From NCBI RefSeq assembly GCF_035982055.1, contig NZ_CP108427.1, forward strand, positions 6,013,001 to 6,077,000: a stretch of 64,000 nt of DNA, written 5' to 3'. This DNA comes from Streptomyces sp. NBC_01288. Lineage in GTDB: Bacteria > Actinomycetota > Actinomycetes > Streptomycetales > Streptomycetaceae. The notes below the pieces were generated by a model. The model was not told the origin of the DNA. It ran no database searches and was given only the letters and a program-made list of their open reading frames with translations. The position numbers and the translations under genes were made by a program. Of the stretch, positions 8,871 to 17,391 are shown one piece after another. Each line of letters opens with the position of its first letter. Positions within the stretch are counted from its first letter, which is position 1.

Positions 8871-9383
8871 ATGAGCATGAACAACACCGAAGGCGACAAC
8901 ACCGGCGCCAACCCCCGATTCGCCGAAGCGCTAAGGGAGTTGGGGCTCGGAGACCTCCTCGGTCGTATTCGGCGCTTCCCGGACGCCACCCGTACCGCAG
9001 CCGAGGCCGCCGCCGCGATCGGATGCGAGTTGAGTGAGATCTGCAAGTCGTTGATCTTCGCGGCGGACGGAGTCCCGGTACTGGTGCTGATGGACGGGGC
9101 ATCGAGGGTGGACCTGGAACTCGTCCGGCAGGAACTCGGGGTGGAGAAGGTCACGCGGGCCAAGGTGGACGTCGTACGTGAGACGACCGGGTATGCCATC
9201 GGAGGCGTGCCGCCCTTTGGGCACCGTACGAAGACTCGTGTGCTCGCCGATCGTTCGCTGCTCGCGCACGACGTCGTCTGGGCCGCCGCCGGCAATCCGC
9301 ATGCCGTGTTCCCCATGGAGCCCAAGGAGCTTGTCGCGTACGCCGGCGCCACCCTCGTGGACGTGCGCGAGCAGACCGCGTGA
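8871..9383 (+). CDS. YbaK/EbsC-family aminoacyl-tRNA deacylase
   Basis: 170-residue protein with the YbaK/ProRS-editing fold, which hydrolyses misacylated tRNA (typically Cys-tRNAPro or Ala-tRNAPro) in trans. The family Lys is visible in EICKSLIFAAD. The GGVPPFGH loop and the AAGNPHAVFPMEPKELV carboxy-terminal motif are both present. Start is ATG 8871, with a second ATG two codons later. It overlaps the EamA gene by four bases (GTGA), so the two are translationally coupled. The substrate tRNA is inferred from the family only. Confidence 0.88.
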   Translation: MSMNNTEGDNTGANPRFAEALRELGLGDLLGRIRRFPDATRTAAEAAAAIGCELSEICKSLIFAADGVPVLVLMDGASRVDLELVRQELGVEKVTRAKVDVVRETTGYAIGGVPPFGHRTKTRVLADRSLLAHDVVWAAAGNPHAVFPMEPKELVAYAGATLVDVREQTA

Positions 9384-10225
9384 CTCCGGAGGTCGCCGCC
9401 GCCGTTCTGCTCGCCGCTGTCACCCACGCCTGTTGGAACGCCCTCGCCCACCGCATCGCGGACAAACTCGTCGGCTTCACGCTGATCGCGGGCGGCGGGG
9501 CGCTGATCGGGTTGGCGCTGGCGCCGTTCGGAGGGTTCCCGGCGGCTGCGGCATGGCCGTACCTGATCGTGTCGGGGTTCATTCACGTCGTGTACTTCGC
9601 GCTGCTGATGAAGTCCTTCCGGCTGGGGGACTTCGGGCAGGCGTACCCCATCGCACGCGGCACCGCGCCCCTCCTCGTGACCGTACTGGCCGCCGTCTTC
9701 GCCCACGAGGTGCCGAACGCCTGGGCCGCCGCCGGCATCGCCCTGTCCTGCACGGGCCTGACCGGCGTCGCCCTGTGGGGAATGCGCGGACGACCGCCCA
9801 ACTGGCCCGCGATCGGGGCCGCGTTGGCGACGGGAGTATCGATTGCCGCATACACCGTCGTCGACGGACTCGGCGTACGCGCCTCGGGATCCTCGCTCGG
9901 CTACATCGCCTGGCTGATGGCGATCGAGGGCCTGGCCATCCCGGCATACGCCCTGCACCGCTGGCGGGGCCAATTCATCGCGAAACTACGGCCGTTCGCC
10001 GCCGTCGGCTTCCTCGGCGCCGCCCTGTCCGTGACGGCGTACGGCCTCGTCCTATGGGCCCAGACCCGAGCGGACCTCGCCCCGATCGCCGCCCTGCGGG
10101 AGTCGTCGATCATCGTCGGCGCAGCCATCGGAGCGGTTTTCTTCAAGGAACGCTTCGGAGCCCCACGCCTCGCGGCAGCAGGGCTCCTGGTCGTCGGCAT
10201 CGGACTGATGCTGCGCGCCGGTTAG
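9380..10225 (+). CDS. EamA/DMT-family transporter
   Basis: 281-residue inner-membrane protein with about ten hydrophobic segments in two EamA repeats, typical of drug/metabolite exporters. The GTG at 9380 overlaps the YbaK stop. The second repeat contains LRESSIIVGAAIGAVFFKERFG, a family hallmark. The stop codon overlaps that of the convergent RidA-like gene (10222). The substrate is unknown. Confidence 0.85.
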   Translation: MTPEVAAAVLLAAVTHACWNALAHRIADKLVGFTLIAGGGALIGLALAPFGGFPAAAAWPYLIVSGFIHVVYFALLMKSFRLGDFGQAYPIARGTAPLLVTVLAAVFAHEVPNAWAAAGIALSCTGLTGVALWGMRGRPPNWPAIGAALATGVSIAAYTVVDGLGVRASGSSLGYIAWLMAIEGLAIPAYALHRWRGQFIAKLRPFAAVGFLGAALSVTAYGLVLWAQTRADLAPIAALRESSIIVGAAIGAVFFKERFGAPRLAAAGLLVVGIGLMLRAG

Positions 10226-10662
10226 GGCTGTCGTACCGCCACCGCGTCCACCTCGAACAGCATCCCCGGCAGGGCGAGGGACGCGACCCCGCTGAGGGTC
10301 TGGGCCGGGAGGCGGTCGCCGAAGTTCGCGTGCAGGGCCTTGTCCAGGGTTTCGAGCTTGGTGAGGTCGTGGTCGACGATGAACGTGCCCAGGCGGACCA
10401 CGTGGTGGAAGTCGAGGCCCACTGCCGCGAGTGCCGAGCGCAGGCGGGTGAACGCCAAATCCACCTGTGCCGCGAAGTCGCCCGGTACCGGTGCGCCCGT
10501 CTCGTCGGAGGCGTACTGACCTGCGATGAAGACGAGTTCGCCGGGTGCCGAGACCGCGTGGCTGTAGCCGAACGGGGTCGGGTCGTGGAGGGCGGGTGGA
10601 TTGGTGATCGTGCGGGCGTCGGTGGAGGGGGCGGCGTCGGTGTTGGCGTTCTTCGGCGTCAT
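10222..10662 (-). CDS. RidA/YjgF-like protein lacking the catalytic Arg
   Basis: 146-residue protein of the RidA/YER057c/UK114 superfamily, whose canonical members deaminate reactive enamine/imine intermediates as trimers. The fold is supported by ELVFIAGQYASDETG and the segment DFAAQVDLAFTRLRSALAAVG. However, the position of the Arg in the usual PARSAV-type motif reads PAQTLSGVASLALPG, so the residue that binds the carboxylate is absent. It is therefore more likely one of the non-canonical Rid subgroups. It lies 28 bp after the serine hydrolase gene on the same strand. Confidence 0.82.
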   Translation of the reverse strand: MTPKNANTDAAPSTDARTITNPPALHDPTPFGYSHAVSAPGELVFIAGQYASDETGAPVPGDFAAQVDLAFTRLRSALAAVGLDFHHVVRLGTFIVDHDLTKLETLDKALHANFGDRLPAQTLSGVASLALPGMLFEVDAVAVRQP

Positions 10663-10690
10663 GGACGGGGAACCCCTCGGTCGGGCCGGT

Positions 10691-11863
10691 TCATTCCGGT
10701 TGCGGCAAAGACGTCCGCACCGCCCGCACCAGCGCCTGTGCCCTCGGGTCCGCCGTCACGCTCTTGCGGAAGCCGTTCGTGACGTAGCCGAAGGCGATGC
10801 CCGACTCGGGGTCGGCGAAGCCCAGTGCGCCGCCTCGGCCCGGGTGGCCGAAGGAGGTCTCCGCGAGGAGGGGGGACGCGCTGCCGTGCAGCATGTAGCC
10901 CAGGCCGAAGCGGGTGGTGATCACCAGGACGCGGTCCGGGCCCGACGAGCGTTCCGTGCGCGCCAGTTGGACTGTTGCCGGGGTGAACAGGCGTACTCCG
11001 CCGTCGACTTCACCGATCAGTGACGCGTAGACACGGGCCAGGCCGTCCGCCGTCGCGATGCCGTTCGACGCGGGGAGTTCGGCGGCCCGGTACGCCGGGT
11101 CGTTCTCGTCCGGCATCGGGGTGATCGCCCCGAACGCGCGGCGGGTGAGGGAGTCGGGGTTCGCGTACGCCTCGGAGACCGAGCGCTTGGGGCGGGTGCG
11201 GAGGGCGCTCGCGTCCGTTGTCGCGGCTTCCAGCTGTGCGACCCGGCCCACCCGGTCCGCCGAGGACGCCGGCAGGCCCACCCACAGGTCCGTCCCGACC
11301 GGACCCGCGATCTCGTCCGCGATCCACTCGCCGATCGACCTGCCCGTCACCCGGCGAACCAGTTCACCGGTCAGCCAGCTGTACGTCTGCGCGTGGTACC
11401 CGTGGTCCGTGCCCGGCGCCCACGCCGGTGCCTGCGCCGCCACCGCCGCCGCACTGAGCACCGGGTCGGCGGCCTGCTCCGGGGTCAGCGGGCGGTCCAG
11501 TACCGGTACGCCCGCGCGGTGGGCCAGCAGATGCCAGACGAGAGTGTGTTCCTTGCCGGCCGCCTTGTACTCCGGCCAGTACTCGCCAACCGGAGCGTCC
11601 AGGTCCAGTTCCCCGCGCTGCGCCAGCAGGAGCAGTACGGCGGCAGCCACGCCCTTCGTCGCCGAGCGGATGATCTGGGCCGTGTCCTGTTGCCAGGGTG
11701 CGGTGCCGTCCACGTCCTTCGTGCCTGCCCAGAGGTCCACGACCCGGTGCCCGTGCCGGTACACCGTCACCGCCGCGCCCCGGTCGCCGCGCGCCTCGAA
11801 GTTCCGTACGAACGCGTCCCTGACCGGCTCGAAGCCCTCGGCCACCATGCCGTTCACGTCCAC
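10691..11863 (-). CDS. Class C beta-lactamase/esterase-like serine hydrolase
   Basis: 390-residue hydrolase of the beta-lactamase-like family (EstB/LpqK type). The Ser-x-x-Lys motif is SATK in QIIRSATKGVAAA. The catalytic Tyr is probably in HAQTYSWLTGELV, and the third motif is FGHPGRGG. No signal peptide is visible, so it is probably a cytosolic esterase or peptidase, not a secreted beta-lactamase. The carboxy end (GIAFGYVTNGF) is typical of the family. It is followed closely by the RidA-like gene. Confidence 0.85.
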   Translation of the reverse strand: MDVNGMVAEGFEPVRDAFVRNFEARGDRGAAVTVYRHGHRVVDLWAGTKDVDGTAPWQQDTAQIIRSATKGVAAAVLLLLAQRGELDLDAPVGEYWPEYKAAGKEHTLVWHLLAHRAGVPVLDRPLTPEQAADPVLSAAAVAAQAPAWAPGTDHGYHAQTYSWLTGELVRRVTGRSIGEWIADEIAGPVGTDLWVGLPASSADRVGRVAQLEAATTDASALRTRPKRSVSEAYANPDSLTRRAFGAITPMPDENDPAYRAAELPASNGIATADGLARVYASLIGEVDGGVRLFTPATVQLARTERSSGPDRVLVITTRFGLGYMLHGSASPLLAETSFGHPGRGGALGFADPESGIAFGYVTNGFRKSVTADPRAQALVRAVRTSLPQPE

Positions 11864-11908
11864 GTCCGTGCCCCTCGTTCCGATGTCGCGCCGTACCGCT
11901 CTCCTCTT

Positions 11909-12373
11909 TCAACCAAGCAGGATCGTGACGTCGATGTTCCCGCGGGTCGCGTTCGAGTACGGGCAGACCTCGTGCGCCGCGTCCACCAGCTTCGCCGCGA
12001 TGTCCTGGTCGAGGATCGGGAGGGACACGCTCAGGGCGACCGCGAGGCCGTAGCCGCGCTGCTTGTTGGGGCCGATGCCGACCTTCGCGGCGACCGTGGA
12101 ACCGGTCAGATCGAAGCCCGCCCTACGGCCGACCAGGACCAGCGCGTTGTGGAAGCAGGAGCTGTAGCCGGCCGCGAAGAGCTGCTCGGGGTTGGTGCCG
12201 TTGCCGTCGCCGCCCAGCGCCGGGGGCATCGCGACCTGGAGGGCGAGCTGGCCGTCCAGGCTGCTGACGAAGCCGTCCCGGCCGCCGTGGGCGGTGGCCT
12301 CGGCGACGTACATGATCTTCGTCGGGCGAGTGTCGACAGCGGTGTCGGTGGTGACAGCGGTGTCGTCGGTCAT
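11909..12373 (-). CDS. ohr: Organic hydroperoxide resistance protein (Ohr/OsmC)
   Basis: 154-residue thiol peroxidase that reduces organic hydroperoxides. Both reactive cysteines are present, in GYSSCFHNAL and HEVCPYSNATRGN, together with the Glu of the NPEQLFAAGY motif. This places it in the Ohr branch of the OsmC superfamily. Translation from ATG 12373. An OhrR-type MarR regulator is not adjacent. The upstream region has an imperfect TAC-CGGTCA-GTA dyad near 12435, which may be part of its promoter. Confidence 0.9.
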   Translation of the reverse strand: MTDDTAVTTDTAVDTRPTKIMYVAEATAHGGRDGFVSSLDGQLALQVAMPPALGGDGNGTNPEQLFAAGYSSCFHNALVLVGRRAGFDLTGSTVAAKVGIGPNKQRGYGLAVALSVSLPILDQDIAAKLVDAAHEVCPYSNATRGNIDVTILLG

Positions 12374-12483
12374 GGCGGGACCTCCCCCGGGGCTGGAACA
12401 CGAGCGCGCGCGGCTCCTTCGTGCCCAAGATACTGACCGGTAGCACAGCCGTATCTACCCGGGGGTAATGAGCGTCGGTAACG

Positions 12484-13236
12484 TCACGCGCCCATCGTCA
12501 CGGACCGCGGGTCGAACCCGAAGGGCAACTCCAGGCGATGGGCGCGCATCAACGCGTCGTCGGAGAGGAGCTCGCCGGTCTTGCCGTCCGCCGCGATCAC
12601 GCCCTCGCTCAGGATCAGCGCGCGCGGGCACAACTCCAGTGCGTACGGCAGGTCATGCGTGACCATGAGGACCGTCACGTCCAACGACCGCAGGATGTCG
12701 GCCAGTTCGCGACGGGAGGCCGGGTCGAGGTTGGAGGACGGTTCGTCGAGGACGAGGATCTCGGGCTCCATCGCCAAGACCGTTGCCACTGCCACTCGGC
12801 GTCGCTGGCCGAACGACAGGTGGTGCGGGGGGCGGTCCGCGAAGTCCGCCATTCCCACCGACTCCAGTGCCGTACGCACCCGTTGCTCCAGTTCGGCGCC
12901 CTTCATCCCGGCCGCCGCCGGGCCGAACGCCACGTCCTCCCGGACCGTCGGCATGAACAACTGGTCGTCGGGGTCCTGGAACACGATCCCGACCCGGCGC
13001 CTGATCTCCGCCATGTGCCGCTTGCCGACCGGGAGTCCGGCCACCGTCACGGTCCCGGCGCCCGCCGTGAGGATGCCGTTGAGGTGCAGCACGAGGGTGG
13101 TCTTGCCCGCGCCGTTCGGGCCGAGCAGGGCGACCCGTTCGCCGCGCGCGACGGTGAAGTCGACGCCGAACAGGGCCTGTTGGCCGTCGGGGTAGGCGAA
13201 GGCCAGCCCGGAGACTTCGAGCGAAGGAGTAGTCAC
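12484..13236 (-). CDS. cbiO: ECF Ni/Co transporter ATPase (CbiO/NikO type)
   Basis: 250-residue ABC ATPase energising the nickel/cobalt ECF importer encoded with it. Visible motifs are Walker A (LLGPNGAGKTT), Q-loop (GIVFQDPDDQLF, typical of CbiO), signature (LSFGQRRRVA), Walker B (EILVLDEPSSNLD) and the switch His (MVTHDLPYA). The GTG at 13236 overlaps the CbiQ stop (GTGA), giving translational coupling. An in-frame ATG at 13245 is an alternative start. Third gene of the cbiM-cbiQ-cbiO operon. Confidence 0.92.
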   Translation of the reverse strand: MTTPSLEVSGLAFAYPDGQQALFGVDFTVARGERVALLGPNGAGKTTLVLHLNGILTAGAGTVTVAGLPVGKRHMAEIRRRVGIVFQDPDDQLFMPTVREDVAFGPAAAGMKGAELEQRVRTALESVGMADFADRPPHHLSFGQRRRVAVATVLAMEPEILVLDEPSSNLDPASRRELADILRSLDVTVLMVTHDLPYALELCPRALILSEGVIAADGKTGELLSDDALMRAHRLELPFGFDPRSVTMGA

Positions 13237-13994
13237 AGGGTCCATCCCAGGAGACATACGACAAGGGCGGCTGACGGCAGTGCGAGGGCGTACGACCACT
13301 GCGCCCGGTCCGCGGTCACCTCGTCGATCACCGGCATCGAACCGGCGTAACCCCGGCTCACCATGGCGAGATGGACCCGCTCCCCGCGTTCGTAGGAGCG
13401 GATGAACAACGCGCCCGCCGACTTCGCGAGCACGCCCCAGTGGCGGATGCCCCGGGCCTCGAAACCCCGTGACTCGCGGGCGATCCGCATCCGCCGCATC
13501 TCGTCCGTGATGACATCGCCGTAGCGGATCATGAAGGACGCGATCTGGACGAGGAGGGGCGGGAGCTTCAACCGCTGCAATCCCAGGAGGAGTTCGCGGA
13601 GTTCGGTGGTCGCGGCGAGGAGGACCGAGGCGGCTACGCCCAAGGTGCCCTTCGCGAGGACGTTCCACGCGCCCCAGAGGCCGTTCACGCTCAACTGCAC
13701 GCCCAGGACGGTTACTTGGTCGCCCTCCGCCACGAAGGGCATGAGGACCGCGAACGCCACGAACGGGATCTCGATCAGCAGGCGGCGGAGCAGGAAGGCC
13801 GCGGGGACGCGGGCCGTGTACGCGACGCACGCGAGCAGCGCGGCGTAGAGGCCGAACGCCCACATCGCCTCGCGCGGGGTCGACACCACGACCACCACGA
13901 AGGCGAAGACGGCGGCCAGTTTGGTGTGCGGGGGCAGCGCGTGGACGGGGGAGTGGCCGTGCCGGTAGAGGCGGTGGGCGTGGCCCGCGCCCAT
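13233..13994 (-). CDS. cbiQ: ECF Ni/Co transporter T component (CbiQ type)
   Basis: 253-residue membrane protein with about five hydrophobic segments and the two T-component coupling helices carrying Ala-Arg-Gly-like motifs (MRIARESRGFEARG and LAMVSRGYAG). These contact the ATPase dimer. It lies one base after cbiM and overlaps cbiO by four bases, so the three are made together. Confidence 0.92.
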   Translation of the reverse strand: MGAGHAHRLYRHGHSPVHALPPHTKLAAVFAFVVVVVSTPREAMWAFGLYAALLACVAYTARVPAAFLLRRLLIEIPFVAFAVLMPFVAEGDQVTVLGVQLSVNGLWGAWNVLAKGTLGVAASVLLAATTELRELLLGLQRLKLPPLLVQIASFMIRYGDVITDEMRRMRIARESRGFEARGIRHWGVLAKSAGALFIRSYERGERVHLAMVSRGYAGSMPVIDEVTADRAQWSYALALPSAALVVCLLGWTL

Positions 13995-13995
13995 C

Positions 13996-15030
13996 TCAGG
14001 CCGCCTGCGAGGTGGTGCTGCGACGCTTGCGGACCGCCCAGAAGACGCCCGTGCCCGCCACGACCGTGACGCCCACGCCGATCACGCCCGCGAGGCCGCC
14101 GGAGAGCCGGGCGTCGTCGACGTCGCGCACGCCGTAGTCGGCCAGCGGGGAGTCCGCCGAGGTGTGCTCCTTCGCCTTCTGGTCGATGCCCTGGTCGGCG
14201 GCCACCTTCTCCAGGCCGTCGGGGTTCGAGGAGGCGTAGAAGCTCACGAAACCGGCGAGGAGGAGGGAGGCCAGCAGGCCGGTGATCCACAGTTTGCGGC
14301 GCGAAACACCCTCAGCGGCGACCGGCTCCAACTGCGTTGGCGCGTCCACGAGTTCACCGTTCACGCGCAGCTTGAGGCGCTGCTCCAGGCCGCGTGCGCC
14401 GTGGACCAGATCCGGGCGTACGGCGATCACGGCGCCCACCGTCAGCGCGGTGATCGCGGCCTCGCCGACGCCGATGAGGACGTGGACGCCGATCATCGCG
14501 GTGGCGACCTTGCCGAGGGAGACGTCGGTGGTGCCGCCGAGCGAGTAGAGGAGCGTGAAGACGAGGGCGGCGGCCGGGACCGAGAGCAGGGCCGCGGTGA
14601 AGGACGCGACGGTGATCGAGCGGCGGGTGCGGGGCAGCACCTTCACCAGGCCGCGGAAGACGGCGTAGGCCACGACCGTCGTCGTGATCGCCATGTCGGT
14701 GATGTTCACGCCGAGCGCGGTCAGGCCGCCGTCCGCGAACAGGATGCCCTGCATGAGGAGGACGACCGAGACGCAGAGGACGCCGGTGTAGGGGCCGACC
14801 AGGATCGCGGCCAGGGCGCCGCCCAGGAGGTGGCCGCTGGTGCCGGCCGCGACCGGGAAGTTGAGCATCTGCACGGCGAAGATGAACGCGGCGACCAGGC
14901 CCGCGAGCGGCGCCGTCCGTTCGTCGAGTTCGCGGCGGGCTCCGCGCAGGCTCACGGCGATGGCGGCCGCGGCGACCACGCCGGTCGCGGCGGATACGGG
15001 GGCGTCTATGAATCCGTCAGGCACATGCAC
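13996..15030 (-). CDS. cbiM: ECF Ni/Co substrate-binding protein, CbiM-CbiN fusion type
   Basis: 344-residue membrane protein. It begins MHVPDGFI, the amino end that binds the metal in CbiM/NikM, and has the family's GTSGHLLGGALAAILVG helix. Residues ~245-330 resemble CbiN/NikN, with two TM helices and a PDGLEKVA loop, so M and N are fused. Start is GTG 15030 with no ribosome site. TAAAAT lies 6 bases upstream, fitting a leaderless mRNA. No cobalamin riboswitch is visible; a Nur-like box at 15051-15067 argues for nickel over cobalt. Confidence 0.9.
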   Translation of the reverse strand: MHVPDGFIDAPVSAATGVVAAAAIAVSLRGARRELDERTAPLAGLVAAFIFAVQMLNFPVAAGTSGHLLGGALAAILVGPYTGVLCVSVVLLMQGILFADGGLTALGVNITDMAITTTVVAYAVFRGLVKVLPRTRRSITVASFTAALLSVPAAALVFTLLYSLGGTTDVSLGKVATAMIGVHVLIGVGEAAITALTVGAVIAVRPDLVHGARGLEQRLKLRVNGELVDAPTQLEPVAAEGVSRRKLWITGLLASLLLAGFVSFYASSNPDGLEKVAADQGIDQKAKEHTSADSPLADYGVRDVDDARLSGGLAGVIGVGVTVVAGTGVFWAVRKRRSTTSQAA

Positions 15031-15036
15031 GAGATG

Positions 15037-15067
15037 ATTTTAGATGCTTGTTGCGAGTCCTTTGCAA
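15037..15067 (-). promoter_or_regulatory. Candidate Nur-controlled leaderless promoter of cbiMQO
   Basis: Plus-strand TTGCGA-N5-TTGCAA at 15051-15067 matches the Streptomyces Nur (nickel-responsive Fur) consensus TTGCAA-N5-TTGCAA at 11 of 12 bases. On the minus strand it covers a TTGCAA -35-like hexamer, and TAAAAT (15042-15037) is the -10, 6 bases before the GTG. A further 7-bp inverted repeat (GCAAGAG/CTCTTGC, 15064-15086) overlaps it. Confidence 0.6.
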
Positions 15068-15200
15068 GAGCGAGGAAGTCTCTTGCCGATATGTGAGATC
15101 TATCGCCCCGAGGGGCGCTCCCGAGAAAATGTGCGACATTTGGGTAGTGGAAGCGGATGCATAGCTTTCACACAGGTCACTCAGCGTAAGGGGCCGCCCG

Positions 15201-15557
15201 ATGTCCGTAGTCGAACAGTACGCGCGAGCCCATATCGTCACCGACGAGGACGTGGACCGGCTGGACCGTGACGCGGTGCCGGTCGTCCTGCGGTACGACC
15301 CCGAATCCGATCCCCGAGCCGTCCGTATCGGCCTGCCCGGACCGCATGAATGGACCTTCGACCGGGCGCTGCTGGAGCAGGGGCTGCGTGCCCCGGCCGG
15401 CAGCGGCGAGGTGCGGGTGTGGCCGTGCGGGCGGGTCCAGGCCGTGGTCGAGTTCCACTCCGAACAGGGCGTCTCCGTCGTCCAGTTCGAGACGAAGACG
15501 ATCATGCGGTTCCTGCGGCGGACCTATACGGCGGCCACCACGCCCGTCGGGACCTGA
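15201..15557 (+). CDS. ssgE: SsgA-like sporulation/cell-division protein (SsgE type)
   Basis: 118-residue SsgA-family (SALP) protein. These steer peptidoglycan machinery during sporulation-specific septation and spore separation and occur only in morphologically complex actinobacteria. Family features are the PVVLRYDPESDPRAVRIGLPG strand pair, the WTFDRALLEQGL helix and the FETKTIMRFLRRTY end. The ssgE assignment rests on remembered context, with two adjacent PBP genes and a nearby Ni/Co operon; SsgE is linked to release of single spores. Convergent with the PBP gene at 15581. Confidence 0.78.
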   Translation: MSVVEQYARAHIVTDEDVDRLDRDAVPVVLRYDPESDPRAVRIGLPGPHEWTFDRALLEQGLRAPAGSGEVRVWPCGRVQAVVEFHSEQGVSVVQFETKTIMRFLRRTYTAATTPVGT

Positions 15558-15580
15558 ACTCCCCATACGAGCACGGAGGT

Positions 15581-17260
15581 TCAGCCGCCGAGGCTGCTGC
15601 CCAGCTTGAGCAGGGCCGCCACGATCGGGCCCGCCGTGTCGCCGCCGTGGCCGCCCGCCTGGACGACACCCGCGGCGACGAGGTCGCCCTTGTACGCGGT
15701 GAACCAGCCGTTGGGCTTCTTCTGGCCGTCGACCTCCGCCGAGCCGGTCTTCGCGCCGTAGTCCGGACCGAGCCCGGACATCGCCTCGGCCGCCGTGCCG
15801 TAGTCCGCCGTGTACTTCATGACCTCCTTCAGCTCCGACTGCGTCGTCGACGACATCGTGCGCGAGGCCTTCGCGATCGTGCGGTTGTCGACCGTCGGGG
15901 AGACCAGGTACGGCTGGTGGAAGGTGCCCGTGTCGACCGTGGCGGCGACCGACGCCATGTTCAGCGGGTTCATGCGGACCCCGCCCTGGCCGATCAGCGA
16001 GGCGCCCATCTGCGCGCCGCTCTGCACCGGGACCGAGCCGTCGAAGGTGGGGACGCCGATGGCCCAGTTGTTCATGCCGAGGCCGTAGACCTGCTGGGCC
16101 TCCGTCGTCAGGTCGCTGTTGGACAGCTTGGGCGCGAAGTTGATGAAGGCGTTGTTGCAGGAGGCCCCGAAGGCCATCTTGAACGTGCCCTTCTTGATCT
16201 CCGAGTCGTCGTCGTTGTGGAAGGTCCAGCCCGCCAGCTTGTACGTCTTGGGGCAGGGGTGCGACGCGTCCGGGGTGATCAGGTTCTTCTCGAAGAGCAT
16301 CGTCGACGTCACGACCTTCATCGTGGAACCGGGGGCGAGGGAGCCCTGGAAGGCCACGTTGAAGCCGTGCGAGGCGTTCGCGACGGCCAGGATCTCGCCG
16401 GTCGACGGGCGCATCATCACGACCGAGGAGTTCTTCTGCTTGGTGACCTGTGTCTCGGCCGCCGCCTGGAGGGTCGGGCTGAGCGTCGTCTTCACCTTGC
16501 CGGGCGTGCCCTTGCTCAGCTCGACGAGTGTCTTGTCGGACTGCTTGGACTTCTTGCCCCGGATCACCTGGAGTTCGATGCCCGCCTTGCCGCCGGCCTT
16601 CTTGCCGAACTTCTCCCGCAGCCCGTCCAACACCGGCCCCAGCGACGGGTACTTGGCCACCGTCAGCTCGCCGCCGTCACGGTCGTAGGCCTTGACCGGC
16701 GGGGTGCCGGACTCGCCCGTCACCAGGGTGTCGCCGTCCGCGAGGTCCGGGTGGACGACGGAGGCGTGCCACTGGACGTACGGCTTGCCGTCCTTCGCGC
16801 TGCGCACGACGGTGAGCGAAGTGGCGTACGTCATGGGCTTGTTGATGCCCTTGTACGACACCGTGCACTTGACGGAGAAGGGGACCTTGGTGCCGGTGCG
16901 GGCGCCCTCGGTGACGGTGATGCCCTTCATGTGGGCGTTCTTCGTGTAGCCGGTGAGCAGGGCGGCGGCGGCCGTCGACCTGTCCGTCGTCGCGGCGGCC
17001 TGGGCGACCTTGCCCTGCTGCCAGTCGGCCAGGTACCGCTTCGCGGTCGTCTGCACCTCGGTCGCCGACAGCGGACCCGTCTTGATCGCCTTGTGGTCGG
17101 CGGTGTTCGACGTGCCCGCCTCGGCCGAGGCCCCGCCGTCGTACAGCGCGTAGGCGCCGACGCCCGCGCCGACGACGGCCACGGCGATCACCCCGCCGAC
17201 CACGGCGGGTCTCGCCTTGCGCTTCTCGGCGACGACCTTCTTCTTGCCCCTCGTGCCCAC
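15581..17260 (-). CDS. Class B penicillin-binding protein with MecA-N-like domain
   Basis: 559-residue PG transpeptidase. One TM anchor lies at ~17-40, then an NTF2-like MecA-N-type domain (~55-175), a dimerisation region and a transpeptidase domain. The active-site motifs are STMK (~310), SCN (~366) and KTGSAE (~504). GTG 17260 is preceded by GGAGG. Next to ssgE and a close paralogue (17392-19023), which suggests a role in developmental wall synthesis. It lacks a glycosyltransferase domain, so it needs a partner polymerase. Confidence 0.92.
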   Translation of the reverse strand: MGTRGKKKVVAEKRKARPAVVGGVIAVAVVGAGVGAYALYDGGASAEAGTSNTADHKAIKTGPLSATEVQTTAKRYLADWQQGKVAQAAATTDRSTAAAALLTGYTKNAHMKGITVTEGARTGTKVPFSVKCTVSYKGINKPMTYATSLTVVRSAKDGKPYVQWHASVVHPDLADGDTLVTGESGTPPVKAYDRDGGELTVAKYPSLGPVLDGLREKFGKKAGGKAGIELQVIRGKKSKQSDKTLVELSKGTPGKVKTTLSPTLQAAAETQVTKQKNSSVVMMRPSTGEILAVANASHGFNVAFQGSLAPGSTMKVVTSTMLFEKNLITPDASHPCPKTYKLAGWTFHNDDDSEIKKGTFKMAFGASCNNAFINFAPKLSNSDLTTEAQQVYGLGMNNWAIGVPTFDGSVPVQSGAQMGASLIGQGGVRMNPLNMASVAATVDTGTFHQPYLVSPTVDNRTIAKASRTMSSTTQSELKEVMKYTADYGTAAEAMSGLGPDYGAKTGSAEVDGQKKPNGWFTAYKGDLVAAGVVQAGGHGGDTAGPIVAALLKLGSSLGG

Positions 17261-17391
17261 AGTTCCCGATCCTCCGCGAATCCCTTTGGGCCGCCGTCGT
17301 TCTGGCCCTCAGCCCTCACACACCCCAACGACGGGGCACAGCCTAGAGTCCCGTCCTGTGCGGGTGAGTTCACTTTCCCCGCGGAGTGAGA

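Noticed and set aside
12484..13863. Extended 459-residue reading of the CbiO frame
   Set aside because: The upstream part overlaps cbiQ out of frame. GTG 13236 gives the standard ATPase length and a coupled start.
15031..15200. Cobalamin riboswitch upstream of the Ni/Co operon
   Set aside because: No B12-box-like GCCACTG segment or the expected ~200-nt fold could be found.
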